Shown: positions 45,619 through 58,510 of the stretch, piece after piece
Layout of the letters: the number at the start of each line of letters is the position of its first letter
How positions within the stretch are numbered: the stretch's first letter is position 1
Source of the DNA: Incurvaria masculella
Taxonomy: Eukaryota > Arthropoda > Insecta > Lepidoptera > Incurvariidae
Direction: 5' to 3'
Assembly: GCA_946894095.1 (NCBI GenBank)
Contig: OX335642.1
Coordinates: 29,647,021 to 29,711,020 of the forward strand
Length of the DNA: 64,000 nt
The notes under the pieces: generated by a model
Databases searched by the model: none
Told to the model about the DNA's origin: nothing
The model's input: the letters and a program-made list of their open reading frames with translations, nothing else
Made by a program: the position numbers and the translations under genes

Positions 45619-45968
45619 AAGTGGCCACCTCGGTAGCTCAGTGTGCGACGCCTTGCGAATCAATAAGCTGGGAAAGCACCTCTGACCGCGGTTAGGTTCT
45701 GGATGGGTGACCATTTTCAACCGTTCAGGCAGGCCGTGGTTCGGATTCCACGTACAACTGTAACTCACTTACTAGGTGGTAGTGTTAATACCGCCCGGGC
45801 TTGTACCATCGCATTGAATGAACGATGGTCGAAGCGGCAATGAAAATTATCCATGTTTTGAATGCAGTTCCATATAGCCGTGCAATTTAAGTTAGGTCCT
45901 GACATAGACCCGTTTTCCATGTGGTATGATAGGCGAATATGGGTATAAATTAACCATCAACGTATAGT
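45619..45968 (+). mobile_element. 5S-headed SINE, full-length copy
   Basis: GGTAGCTCAGTGTGCGACGC, AAGCACCTCTGACCGCGGTT and TTCTGGATGGGTGACC at the head; then GGTTCGGATTCCACGTACAA and the family B tail. Confidence 0.88.
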
Positions 45969-45971
45969 TAC

Positions 45972-46255
45972 AAAAACCGGCCAAGTGCGAGTCGGGCTCG
46001 CACATGAAGGGTTCCGTACCATCGCACAAGATCTAACAAAAATATTTTATCCCTATATCCCTTTAATTTTTATTATTTTATAATTTTACCTATTTGTTGC
46101 TATAGCGGCAAAATAAATAAACACTCCGTAAAAATTTCAGCTGCCTACCTATTACGGTTCCTGAGATACAGCCCTGTGACAGACGGACGGACGGACGGAC
46201 GGACAGACGGACGGACGGACGGACGGACGGACGGACAGGGTACGGAACCCTAAAA
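45972..46255 (+). mobile_element. Element A, copy 4, long (GGAC)n
   Basis: Complete, with about 15 GGAC-type units at 46182-46238, the longest run in the window. Confidence 0.9.
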
Positions 46256-47654
46256 TCGGAAAATTTTAATGTTGTAGTACCTCACACTTTTAATCAAAAT
46301 AATCTTGGAGTCCAAAGTATCAAGTATCAGCTTCTTATAATGCGTCCGTTGATATTAAGATTTTAAAATTCGTTGGTGTGCCAAGTGAGATGCACAGTTA
46401 GTCAACTGTGTAACTTTATTAACCTCTGCGTTCGTCGACTGACAATTGTTTGGAATCACCCTCACTCACCCCCCACTAGAGCAGCCCTAAATGATTTTCT
46501 TTCGTGAGACTATTTATTTATTAATCAGTACATCCAGATTTAGCTTGCATTTGTAAATGATTTTAAACCATTCAAACACATTTTTAGTAATATAAATTAT
46601 CTTAGTATTTTTTTTTATTGACTTTTTTTATTGTTTTTTATATAATGTTTTAAAACAATATGATTAAAGTGTGTAATTATTAATACTGTGATTGTAATGT
46701 TTTGTTTAATCGTGCCATTGCCTTGCCCTAATGTTATTTTATTTTATATACATGTATGTGTGAGATTTTAGTATGCTATATTGTAATACCTACCGGTCTA
46801 AAAATACAATAAATAAATAAATATATCGAGTTGGTCGTAAAAAACATTTTAAACATATGTTGATTTCTAAATAACTTAAATATTTGTGTTGTTGTTTATT
46901 CATAATCAATAGGCAGGATAATAATTTTATATATTTTGTCGTATTGGAATTTTAAATTAAAAAGCATTATATTTATTTAGAAAATATCATGGAATCAAAA
47001 CAGACAGAATATTTTAATTTAAAATCTGTTACTAGAATTATTTGTATTAGGTTATTAATTTACTTACGAACGAAAATATTGTTTTTAGTTAAACAATGAT
47101 CCCATGTTTATTTTAACATTAATTTATTAAATTAAATTTTTGAATAACTTTTACCGAAATACTTAATTTATAAAAAAAATACAGTGAATCCGTGTGCACT
47201 AAATTAAAACATTTGAATTAACATTAATTATATTGCTGCGTCACGACCAACTGAGTTTCATATTCAGACCAGCCATAACTCGCAAAACAATTGCACGACC
47301 AACAAGTACCTAAGTACTTGGCTTATATTCGCTGGCATGGCAGAAGCAAGCTCACAATACGCTAAAATAAAACAATAACTAGAAATCGATTTGATCCATT
47401 GTCAGCAATACAACAATAAACAATACAATAAAAAATTCGCTTACATGATCGAATACAAACTCTGTTCAAACAAAGTGATTCAATACAAATTAAATGAAGT
47501 AAGTAGATTATCACAAAACGATCACCGAAAAAAAGTTTTAAAACATGTTTAAAAAAAATTTCAAAGCAGGAAAAACGATTACTATAACTTTTGACCAAAA
47601 TTATCAGCTTAATAGAAAATATTCACTATAGAGAAAATTAAGTGACTTGTATAG
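46256..47654. other. No gene; LINE-like 3' tail
   Basis: 46430-46824 ends in (AAATA)n after CCTACCGGTCTAAAAATAC, the look of a LINE 3' UTR. The rest is very AT-rich. Confidence 0.45.
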
Positions 47655-47944
47655 AAAAAAACCGGCCAAGTGCGAGTCGGACTCGCACACGAAGGGTTTC
47701 GTACCATCGTAAAAAAATGTATACAAAAATCAGGTTTTTTTGTATGGGGACCCCCTTTAATTTTAATTATTTTCTTAATCTTACTTAATCTTTGTTGTTA
47801 TAGCGGCAAAATAAATACACACTCTGTGAAAATTTCAGCTGTGTATCTGTTACGGTTACTGAGATACAGCCCTGTGACAGACGGACAGACGGAGGCTTAG
47901 TAATAGGGTTCCGTTTTCACCCTTTGGGTACGGAACCCTAAAAA
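47655..47944 (+). mobile_element. Element A, copy 5
   Basis: Complete plus-strand copy with a very short (GGAC)n run. Confidence 0.9.
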
Positions 47945-50164
47945 GACAGTGGCTTATAATAAAGGACGAAACTGAAGAGACAAGAAAATATAGCTACTTA
48001 ACATACTAACTATTTTTGTGATGCAAACTTTTGCACTGTGTGTGCTATTCCGGAAAAATAAAACAAATGTATGATTCTAAAATTACAATTCCCTAAGATT
48101 ACAAAACTTTCAAAGTAAAAAATTAGACCATGAATGCAAATATTATTTGAATGTACCTACCCGTGGTTTCTAATTTCGTAGAACGCTACTCTAGCGATAA
48201 AGTATTGTAACATGATAGTTTTTCAATACAAAAAGACTCATGTTCGCTTTGTGCCTTTGCATTATTTACGCAAATAACAGTGTTGCAAGCGACAAACAAA
48301 TAAATAAAAGATTTTAATCTAATAGACTGCAAAATGTAATTCACACCTCGGAATTATGCTTTGAAATGTTACACTCCATAGTATAATATTGTATCACCCC
48401 TGACAGAATGTTTCTAATATGGTTTTTGTGCCACTAATAACACGTCTCAATGGGAATTAGGTGTAAATGTACAATATCGTAATATGAATCCCGCAATATG
48501 AAAGGCCTCAAATCAGGTAGTTTTTTTTTTAAAACTGTGTATAGAATATTTTTACCATTTTAGTATAGTGATTTGGTATCTCCATGTCTAGAAATTATCT
48601 TTTGATATTTCAACGATATTTAAAAAACTGACTAGGTGCTGAAATATATGAGATTTCTTAAAAGAACGCATCATAAAGTCCAAAAAGCTCATAGTATAAT
48701 CCATAGCTTCGCAAATTATTTTTAATACGGAAAATTTTAATTAAGTTAGCTTAGATTTTGTGTCTTTCATGATGCACACTTGATACGAAAAAAACACACC
48801 TTCGGATTTTCTGGGATTTTGATCTTGTCCTTTTTGGACTATTTGAAGGAGATATCATTGCCACATAAAAAAGGTGTACATGCAAAGTGGCACTAATGCG
48901 TTAGCGCCAATGAGTAATGGAACGTCTTTTCTGTGTTTCGCGAAATTAATGTTTCCATTCAGTATTTTAAATACCCCTAAGAGAGTTCCGAACCTGACCA
49001 ATCCATTATTCATCTTTGCAAACATATATTAACGATTGAATTAGAATACTGAACCGATCCGCATATCAACCCTTAAAAGTATTGAATTAATTGCAGTGGG
49101 CGTAGCATTGAAATATTTCTAATAGACCCCCACAGTTCGGCATTTTCGAAATTGTATTCCTGCAGCACACCGACAATTCAACGCGAGCCAAATTTATTTC
49201 TGAATCAACCCCCGCGGAGTTGTAATTGTTTTCTAACTACCCCCGCCGGGGGTGTGCCATCGCGACCCTCGAGCGAGTTGCTTTGTGGCTTTCGCTAGTG
49301 AATTCCGTTCATCTGTTGAGTTGGTAGCATTGAAATAGAGCTTTTGGGGAGTGATCTTTATTGTGCACGAATAATAGAGCGATGACTGAAAATTGGGTAT
49401 TATGATGATTACGTACATTAGAGACTTGCTTTGTCTTACTACCTGATCCGTCGTTATTATCTTCGTAAGAATGTTTTAATAAGGGTGGCAAATAATATAT
49501 TAGTGCGGTGTAAGCTTAAAACATAGCATTTCCGAAGGCCTATGCCAGCACTTTTATTTGAATAAGGATGTCTTTGAGAACAATTATTTTAAGCTAGAAG
49601 CATTCTTAGATAGCTCTCCATTAAAAATTAAGGTTAATTTTCTATATTTTGTATCCTAGTCGACCCCTAATTTTATGATTGGACCATCTTTAAAAGCATA
49701 CATTATATTTTTGACAGATCTACATATTTTTTTAATTAAAATTTCAGAGATATGTAACGAAGTTTTTATTTTAACTTTGCAAATTCCAAGAACAATAACA
49801 AAAAAAAAAGTTAATAGCTTTTATTTCAAAATGATAGGATAATTTTTTTCAACGTTGAAGGCCAATCTCAAAAAAAAAAAGTTCTTGAAAGCGAGACAAA
49901 ACTAAAATAAAATAAATTATTCACTATGGAAAAAAAGAAACGTAAGTAAATTAAATGTATTAATTATGCAATTAAGCCTAAGTATTGCATTTTTGACCAA
50001 AAGTGCAAAAATGAGTGAAGTTGCTTAAGTGATTTTTTGGCTTAATTTTCTTGAAAGCGAGACAAAACATGAGCTAAAAATATGAAACGATCTAACTGAA
50101 ATGAATGATTCACTAAGCAAAAAAAGAGACGTACGTAAATTAAAAGAAACAATTATGCCACTAA
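47945..50164. other. No gene seen; decayed MITE P
   Basis: MITE P remnant at about 48665-48850 (GCATCATAAAGTCCAAAAAG). A short C/G-rich palindrome CCCCCGCCGGGGG lies at about 49240. Otherwise AT-rich. Confidence 0.45.
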
Positions 50165-50321
50165 GGGCCTTTTTGCCTACTGCTGATTTGCTTAATCGCT
50201 ATATATTAAGGGCATTTCTTATCAGCTTACAATCAGCAACAGTAAAAGATAATCAGCACTTTAGTAATAAAGGCCCTTAAAGTGTCGATCAAAATAAATC
50301 AGCACTTGGTGAAAACCAGGC
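50165..50321. mobile_element. MITE F, copy 2, with TAA duplication
   Basis: TAA at 50162-50164 and 50322-50324. Ends GGGCCTTTTTGCC and inverse of GCCTGGTTTTCACC. The 3-bp TAA target fits PIF/Harbinger. Confidence 0.85.
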
Positions 50322-51151
50322 TAAGCCTAAGCTTTGCAGAGACATATTTGCACAATAGTGGATTAATAATCTTAAACGATTTTTCGGCTTAAATGCTCTT
50401 TTGCAGATCTTCAACTGCACACACACAATGAGTGTTTCCTGGAATTTGGGTTGGTAGATCATTCTTTTTTGTGGAAGGCCGCCTTGGGAAGGTAACCTTT
50501 TTAAATCCACTTAGTATCCAAGTTTAAATTATAATATTATTAGGGAATTTTATTATATTTGTATCAAGTTTTGAATAATAAAAATCTCAATTTCCGTTAA
50601 ATTATAAAATAATTATATGTGCCTAAAACGGCATGTGTGAAACGAGGTGGACACTAGTCACCTACCGGGTACCCTATGACTACTCGGGACCTAAATGCGT
50701 CTAAATTGTGTTTTAATAGTATACAAACTGTATTACAATAGATATGTTTAATAATATTACGGCTGGCAAAGCGGCGAAACTTGTATGTATCGTTTGCCCC
50801 AATTCCTTCACTCTTTGCCATCAAAAATTTATTTTGTTTCATACTACAATCAATTTATGTTGAGGTGACAATTGGGAGTTTTTAAATGTGTTTCATCGGG
50901 GCTATATTCTTATTCCGCCTTCCGTCTATATTTTTTTACTGTATCTATGGAATAAACTAAACGGCTAAATGGTTCACGATAAGAATCAAGGAAGAAAAAA
51001 TATGTCACATACTGTCCGGATGGAGGGAGGACTGTATCAGATTTCAAAGTGGTCAAATGCCGTTTTGCGGTAATTCGAGCTAAAGTTCCCCTCATATTTC
51101 GGGTACCTGCATGCTCTATGGTGCGCCTTATTTTGCACATATTTTGTACAA
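50322..51151. other. No gene seen
   Basis: Minus frames (50289-50510, 50910-51140) have no domain. Confidence 0.4.
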
Positions 51152-51421
51152 GTGCTTCATCATAGGAGCTGCATAACGCTGTCCCTCCGTCCCCTTTCTA
51201 CCGTGTCCCCTGTCGACATTCCAAAAATCAGAACCAACCGACCCTCTAGGTCCTTTATCTATAGGGTCGGTAAACTATGGAATGCACTCCCTGCTGAGTT
51301 ATTTCCCCCTAAGTACAACCTGGGATCCTTCAGACATGGTGTGAAGAAGCACCTGGCCGGCCGGCATGGTTTTCGCAGCCCCGAAAGTTCGAAAGCTCAT
51401 GGGCGTCGTCGGGCACCTTAA
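51152..51421 (+). pseudogene. LINE ORF2 C-terminal fragment
   Basis: The SFIYRVGKLWNALPAELFPP segment followed by a short basic tail is the C-terminus of CR1/jockey-group LINE polyproteins. The reverse transcriptase is missing, so this is a 5'-truncated insertion. Different family from 994-3918 by sequence. Confidence 0.8.
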
Positions 51422-51514
51422 GAGGTCCTGGCGTACGCCATATGCCGCGCTTTACATAAAAAAACATTTACAAAAAGTACCTATGATTATCCGAATGGAT
51501 ACAAGTCTTGGCTC

Positions 51515-51661
51515 TCTTCCACCAAGTACTGATTAGTTTAATCCTCACATTAAAGGGCCTTTCTTACCATCTCGGAATCTAAACCAGTGCAAGATAATCA
51601 ATACTTCAGTAAAAAACGCCCTTTAAGTGTCGAATAAAATAAATCAGCACTTGGTGGATAC
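51515..51661. mobile_element. MITE F, copy 3, interrupted
   Basis: Begins near CCACCAAGTACTGATTAG; its last bases (CAGGC at 52522-52526) lie beyond the hAT-like insertion. Confidence 0.8.
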
Positions 51662-52513
51662 TAGTCGTGGGCGTTTCCACTGGTTTTCGAAAACGTTAGT
51701 AACTGTTAATGCTGATGCCGATAGCCGTTAGCGGAAACGGTTTCAAAAAGAAATGAAAGAAAACTCCCTCTCCCTTCTTCTCCCTTTTTTTTTTTTTTGG
51801 CTGGACATGAATGGGTATAATGACATCTAGCACGGTTCGATCATCTCACATGAATTCTGAATCTCGAGTGCAGTGACCTGTTTTCAAAAATCAAGAAGAA
51901 GAGAAAAAATCCAAAAATCAAAATAAAGAATGAGGTTTTGTTACTATGTAGTTATCGCAAACAATTAAGAAGTCAGACAAAACTTTTTATCCCCGACAAA
52001 ATAATCCCCAGAAATAATATAACACAAATGATAAATAAACATATTTATAATTTATTTCATATGCCTATTAGCATTTAGAAATACTAATCGTTGGACTTTT
52101 TCTGTAAGCAAACCACAACGGCGGTCGTTAAGAATGTAGCCCCTCTTCGACTACAGTGCGCACTGCGCGCGCGCATTACAGTTTCGGCGGTAACCCCAGT
52201 TGCGAGAGTCGCCGGCTACAAGCCGCAACGAAATAAATATTAATATTACTAACTATTACTCGTAACCCTAGTTACGAGAGTCGCCGGCTTCAAGCCGGTT
52301 ACAGCTACATTGCGCGAGCGAGACAGTCGCGGCTGGCGGGTCGTTGCGTCTAGACGTCTCGCAACCTACGGGCTTTCGTTGGCGCGCCGCGTGCGCGATC
52401 CAGTGCGCTACAAGAAACTTGTAGCGGCCATACTGCTCGGCGTAAAATGAATACTTCGTTTTTACACTAGTAACAGTTTACAAACCCATTTCTCATTTCT
52501 CGTCCCACGACTA
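51662..52513. mobile_element. hAT-like non-autonomous element, 852 bp
   Basis: Flanked by the exact 8-bp duplication GTGGATAC (51654-51661, 52514-52521). Inverted ends TAGTCGTGGG. The interior has two GAGAGTCGCCGGCT-CAAGCCG blocks about 70 bp apart and a GC-rich stretch at 52130-52440, but no transposase frame. Eight-bp duplications plus short inverted ends are the hAT signature. Confidence 0.9.
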
Positions 52514-52529
52514 GTGGATACCAGGCTTA

Positions 52530-52660
52530 CGGCCTTTTTACCTACTGCTGATTAGCTTAATCGCCTTGCAATCAATACTAGTATAAGATAATCAACACTT
52601 TAGTTATAAAGGCACTTTAAGTGTCGAATAAAATAAATCAGCACTTGGTGAAAACCAGGT
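52530..52660. mobile_element. MITE F, copy 4
   Basis: TTA at 52527-52529 and 52661-52663. It adjoins copy 3 through one shared TTA. Confidence 0.85.
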
Positions 52661-52663
52661 TTA

Positions 52664-54690
52664 AATTTCATACAAATCATTAGAACATTTTAGAATATAA
52701 TAGAAATATGTTTTAATTTAATAATGCTATAAACTAATGCCACTACAATTTCCTGGCGTTTCATCATTACAACTGGACGTGCAGAGCACTCGAGCGCAGC
52801 CCCGCTGCCGTAACATCACTAAATAAAATCGGATACCATTTATACCTCGAGTGGTTCATCCCACTCACTCACTCCAACGTGCGTGCATCCCTTTCCCTTC
52901 GCAAAATCCGATACCATTTAAATTTGGAGTGCCCTAGACCCGTACGTCTGTCCCTTGCCCACTAATGACCCGCCGCTATCTCCGTCCCCTCGGACGCTCG
53001 GCTCTGCAGAAATGTCCATTGAATGAAGCGAGCGCTTGGATATTGAAGTTCGGATGCAACCTGGAATTCCATTGTATACAAAAGTATAATAGGCGTAATA
53101 AGTGTATGCGAAAGGGGTTCCATTGCGAAGGGCCTTTGAGATTGCTCTGTGGGCGGATTTGGTCTCTCGGATTTTGTTTAGAGATTACAGACATCGACAT
53201 ATCAAATCAATAGACTCATAATCGAAACAGCTTACATACGTCCGAACCAACATTTACTCCCAGTGTTGCTTTCATTATATATATGAACGTTTTTCCGCTG
53301 AAATTCAGTTTTAGTATAGCTTCAACAATAAACATAATAATGATAAAGTAATAAAGTAATACACACGGTTTAATATTCTCAAATTAAAATTAAAAACGGC
53401 AAACACGCATTTATTTACGGACCACTAACTATTTTTGTTAAAAACATACATTAAGAGAAAATATGGTTTTTTTTGTAGCCTGAACTTCGGTTTATGATTT
53501 CCTAGTATTTATCCTGATTACCTATGTTTATTATGATATTTTTCTACTACTTTTGGGCTTTACAGCGACATTTTTTTTTAAAAAGCTACTTTAAGAAGCT
53601 ATTGATCCTTCACACAAATCCAAACAACGTGTTCAGCTTTATGTAAAGATTCACCTCCCATTGCCTCTGACACCATGTAGAACAAAGTTCTGAAACATAA
53701 CAACCTGTGCAACGAATACATATCGTTGGACCCGACTAAAAATCCTGTCTAAATTGTAAATATATTCATTTCTACATATAATACAAGTATATTCGAATCC
53801 CAATTATATCAATTCAATTTCAAAATTAACCATCTACGTTCGTCCGGCAAAATATCCACTTCATTGAAGTGTTGGTTACTCTAACAGCCAACACAATTTA
53901 GCAACCTTAAGTACCTACTCTTGTGAAAAATAAACATCTCGCCATTTGAACGAAAATACTGTCCTTTCAAAGGCGACCTTATGTCTATTCCGGTAAAGAA
54001 TATTTTGCACCAAAAATTGTACAACTCTGAGTGACCACTTGTCTAGTCTCGTTATCAATGCTTGTACTGTAAAATTATGCTTAGCGGCTTGAAAATAAAT
54101 GTCAAATTGGCGTAGAATATTTACTGTTTGATTATTTTTTTCGAACCCTCTTTTTATATCGAATTTCGGGGTCAAATTTAATGGTTTCGAGATCGATACT
54201 AACAGTGGCGATCACGAGGTTAGATTTCGCTTTGAATTGATTTAGGGTTTCGGAGTAAATGAAATACTCTCAATCGATATTTTTACTTTCTAGGGTTCCG
54301 TTCTTCTAAAGAAAAAAATGAACCGATCACTTCATTTTCCGTATATCTGTACGTCTGCTAAGACCCTTTTTTACAGGAACGTGTGGAGGTATTAAGTTGA
54401 AATTAATAACCACTTCTTAAAAAAATGGTCACTCAAAATTGCAAAAATATCAAATTTCTAGTCACCGTGATTAAAAAATACGCTCCCTGGCTCCCGAGAA
54501 TAAATCAAAGCCTATAGGGTGCTTACCGTTGACCTAGAATAATTAAATATGGCAAGCAGCAAGGTCTCAGAGCATAAGAAAAGGAAAAATCCGAAAATAT
54601 TTAATTGCATTCAGAACACATAAAAAATGATGGACGAACTATCTACATAAAAAAATGTACGGAACCCGCGGGCGCGACTTCATCCAGTGC
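52664..54690. other. No gene; repeat I copy 1
   Basis: 53185-53345 is collinear with 60925-61090 (AATCAATAGACTCATAATCG, AATAAACATAATAATGA). The 82-codon frame at 52965-53213 has no domain. The rest is AT-rich. Confidence 0.45.
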
Positions 54691-54699
54691 TCTTCCAAC

Positions 54700-55190
54700 C
54701 TTCCCTGCTTACAAGACCTACTTGAGGTTCCGCCTCACGTACGCAGCACCGGTGTGGTACGCGCTGGTTCCGGAGACGCGACGCGAGAACGTCCGCACCC
54801 AACAGAACCTAGCGCTCCGTACCATCACGGGCGCTCCCAGCTACGTGAGGAACGCTACGATCGCGAGGGACCTCAAGGCAAGATAGAGCCACTGGACGAC
54901 TTCATCGGCCGTCTGGCGACGTCATTGTTAAAGCGTGTCGACGCGTCATAGTTCCCGCACATACGGGAACTGACAGCGCTCCACGTCCGACCGCCAGACG
55001 GTTGAAAGAAGTACATGCGCGACCTCGTCGTGGAAGACGAACCATCGGAGCAGACCTGCAGTGAGGAAGACCAGCAGGGATAAGGAAGACCAGCAAAAGC
55101 CCCCTAAAGACCTGCCTGCAGTAGCAGGCAGCGAAGACACCTCGGCCAAGAGGCAAACCGCCAAAAGCCGTTTCCCCCGCCAGCTCACGC
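54700..55190 (+). pseudogene. jockey-like LINE C-terminal fragment
   Basis: YKTYLRFRLTYAAPVWYALV, LALRTITGAPSYVRNATIARDL, then after a one-base frameshift near 54880 PLDDFIGRLATSLLKRVDAS, then two stops in the remaining tail. These are the post-RT words of jockey elements. RT catalytic core absent: 5'-truncated. The minus-strand frames over it are shadows. Confidence 0.85.
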
Positions 55191-55499
55191 GGGCGCTTCC
55201 CTCTCGTTGTTACACTTAATATAGCTATATATGCTACCTCCTTAAATATCATATGCTCTTTCTGACTAAGCTAGTCTAAGCTAGTCTAACTAGCTAAGAG
55301 ATAGACGGACTCTTGGAAACAATAAGCCGGTGATCATAGTAAAGAAATTGTAATATTAACAAGAAGAAAAAATATATCGCCACTACGGGTTGATGCCAAA
55401 TACGATTTTGGTGAAGATGGTAAAATATTAGAATGCTAAATAGAATGTTAAAATGCAGGTAAAGCGTTACATCAATCTATGTATAATCTTAATAAGAGA

Positions 55500-55640
55500 C
55501 ACGGGAGGAGGGACTGTAGCATATTTCCAAATTATGGTTATGCAGCAGTTGCTGAAATTGGTAGACGCAATGCCCGCGAAACGTATATTTGTTGGTTCAT
55601 GTCCAGCCTTACAGCATATTCATATAGTAGTTTTATGTAG
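55500..55640 (+). mobile_element. tRNA-Leu-like SINE (family H), copy 3
   Basis: GGAGGAGGGACTGTAGC, TGAAATTGGTAGACGCAATG, GTTGGTTCATGTCC. Confidence 0.75.
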
Positions 55641-55927
55641 CTCCCTTTCTTTAATTAATGTGTCCTTGCTTTACGATCGATTCTATGCACATACATGTTA
55701 CGTTTCTTTAATGTCATCTCTAAGCGACCCTACGATCCCTGTATAGTGCACACTTCACCAATGTATCTCTTCAGTGATTGATTACTTTTTTACTCCGCGC
55801 AAAATCCCGTAACTTGAGTAGACGCGGGGTGAGTATTGGATACCGAAGTGGCTTGTTTCGTCCCTTTTATGGAGCAGCTCAACACTTGGAGATATTCATC
55901 AGGATAAAAAAAATTATTGTTATATCT

Positions 55928-56060
55928 CACATTTGACAGCTTCGAGTAAGGAGAGACGGGAAATTGCAAACGAAACTCATCCGTTATTCGCGGCGTAGCC
56001 ACGGTTTAGTGATACATTGACGGTAGCGCCGGCCAGTCAGTTTGCCAGGGAATTCGGCAC
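55928..56060 (+). repeat. Dispersed repeat J, copy 3
   Basis: AACGAAACTCATCCGTTATT, GCGGCGTAGCCACG, GCCGGCCAGTCAGTTTGCC. Confidence 0.6.
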
Positions 56061-56067
56061 GCGCAAC

Positions 56068-56322
56068 ACCGAATGTTCCCTTCCCCTACTAGGTGGTAGG
56101 GTTTAAGCCCGCCCGGGTTGGTATCATCGCATTGGATGAAAAGATGGCCGAAGCGGCAATAAAAAATGTCCGTGTTTTCCATCCAGTTCAATGTAGCCGT
56201 GCTCATAAAGGGAAGGTCCTGGCATGGCACGTATTTTTTTCGGGAATGTGGTATATTGGGCTAATATCATAACGGCAGTTGTGTGGTATTAGCCATCGAT
56301 GTCAGGTCGCATTAAAAAAAAT
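56068..56322 (+). mobile_element. SINE tail (family B), 5'-truncated
   Basis: Starts mid-body at CCCTTCCCCTACTAGGTGGT and runs to the terminal A-run; close to the consensus. Confidence 0.85.
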
Positions 56323-57793
56323 AAAACTATCCAGCTTATTTGCAAGTATGGTGTATTGGGCTCGTCTCACGACCAATATTTTTGGAAGAATTTATTACGA
56401 AAGTATGTACATTAAACGGACATACATTTCCAGTTTTATAAAAAAAAAAAAAGGTTACCGTGGATTTCCTTCACATAGCTGCACATAAAAAGGAGTAACG
56501 CTTTTTATTAACTGCAATTCCAACTTTCACAATTTTCTGAAACTGAAAGCAAAAAGAGTATAAAATCTCTTTGTGGCCAAAGCCTAATTAGACTGCGTCC
56601 ATTAGCGGCGACTTTTATTTAATTTCAGCACATTTCAATATGATATTTGAGACCCAAGGAAAAACAAAACGAGAAAATGAAAAAGAAAAATACCCCCATG
56701 CAAATGTAAGCCCTCCCCCACGCCATGTGGAGCGTCAGCCTAAACATTTAGTAGCCGACACAGTTTAGTGAACATTAATATTATTTTTATATTTTAAAAT
56801 TTTAAATATTTTTGTTGTATTTAAACATTAAAATGAGCAGCACTCTTAACTCGTTGAAATTATGATGTGAACATAGAAGTGATTAACGTGTATTTATTTA
56901 TTTAGGAGAGAAACACAAAGCAAAATACCAAAAAAAATATTTCCCTCTGAAACATAAAATAATATTGGTGCTATTGATGATACACAATGTAATCATGAAC
57001 ACAAAATAACTTTAAAATGTAATATTAAAAAGAAAGTGCGAATAAAAAAATGTGGACAGAAAATATTAAAATGAAGATATTTTTAATAACTATGAGAAAT
57101 TTAGCGTATTAATTTATTTTACAATGTAATAATAATAATGACCTGATCGAATCAGCGGTGCCTGAATTAACATATAAAGTTATGAATGTTAAATTGAAGA
57201 AGTATTGGAAAAGGATGACACTAAGCTATATTTAGATCTTTTAATATAATTAAATGCTATACGCCTAAAATTCTGTTGGAGACGAGAAAAATCGACTAAA
57301 CCGACAATGGTAAGCTACGTACGGGAATTTAGACCTAGCCCACGAGGCTGCCGCCATGTGTCGTTCACGATAGTCCACCACCGTGCCAATTGTTACGTCT
57401 ACGAACGGCGTTGTTCCAAATGTATTTCCTCGGACATTTTGAAAAAAAAAATTCCCACTTCCCCAAGAAGGAATCCAGATTTTGTTTGTAATTTGTTTTG
57501 TTGATTAAAACCTTAAATTGTGAAACCAAAAAACATACTGTAAATAATAAGATAGAGGCTAAAATATTTTTGTTTTGAAAAAAATGCGATATAAAATTTT
57601 GATCTCCATTATTTTGCTGTCGCTACGTGCTCAAGTGGCGGAGCGGTCAGCGCATACACTCCATCAAGCATTCTGAAAGCCTGTATGTTCCAAACTCTAA
57701 CTGCTTTTTGCGCGTGAGTACTGTGAGTAATGTTGATGGCTGTGCTTACAATAACTCAAGCAGGCACGCCATTATAACAGAGACGACTTACGT
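56323..57793. other. No gene seen
   Basis: Very AT-rich. At 57630-57700 CAAGTGGCGGAGCGGTCAGC resembles a polymerase III A-box of another SINE, but no B-box was found. Confidence 0.4.
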
Positions 57794-58150
57794 AAAAAAC
57801 CGGCCAAGTGCAAGTCGGACTCGCACACGAAGGGTTCCGTACCATCGTACCAAAAAATCAGGTTTTTTGTATGGGGGGGGGTAATTAAATACGGAACCCT
57901 ATTACTAAGTCTCCGCTGTCCGTCCGTCCGTCCGTCCGTCTGTCACAGGGCTGTATCTCATGAACCGTAATAGGTAGGCAGATGACATTTTCACAGAGTG
58001 TGTATTTATTTTGTCGCTATAAAAACAAGTAGGTAAAATATAAAAATAATAAATGTTAATGGGGGGCCCCATACAAAAAATGTGATTTTTTTGGTGTTGA
58101 TGGTACGGAACCCTTCGTGTGCGAGTCCGACTCGCACTTGGTCGGTTTTT
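57794..58150. mobile_element. Two element A copies head to head
   Basis: A 5' fragment on the + strand (57794-57890) meets a complete minus-strand copy (57891-58150) at an ATACGGAACCC junction, forming an inverted pair. Confidence 0.85.
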
Positions 58151-58157
58151 TATGGCA

Positions 58158-58510
58158 ATGGACCTAGATGGCTAATTCCACCCCACTGTCTTGAGACATC
58201 CTAACGCAGCCCAAGGGAACTAGGGCTGAGATAAATAGTCGCAAATGGAACTGAGACTAACGGAAAGAAATCATTACTTGTGTCAAAAGTGACATTATTC
58301 CATACAAAATGTGTCAAATTAACACAGTTAGAAAGTAGTACTTTTCGTTAGTTTTAGTTTCAGTTACGACTACTAATCTCAGCCTAGGTGCCATGCCAGG
58401 AGCTTCCTAATATTACACGGCTGCATTGAACTAGGTGAAAAACATACGATCGACGATTTTTCTTTTAATGCGACGGTACCGAACCGGGCGGGATTACCTT
58501 AACCCAAATC
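58158..58510 (-). mobile_element. SINE tail (family B) split by MITE N
   Basis: 58158-58223 and 58385-58510 are collinear family B tail, minus strand (ATGGCTAATTCCACC; GGTGCCATGCCAGGAGC; CGGTACCGAACCGGGCGGG). Confidence 0.8.
58224..58384. mobile_element. MITE N, single copy with TAG duplication
   Basis: 161 bp, GGCTGAGATAAATAGTCG at the left and its inverse at the right. TAG at 58221-58223 and 58385-58387; the unoccupied SINE copies read AACTAGGTGCC at the site. Confidence 0.92.

Noticed and set aside
54902..55252. 116-codon minus frame in GC-rich DNA
   Set aside because: Antisense of a jockey-like LINE C-terminal fragment.
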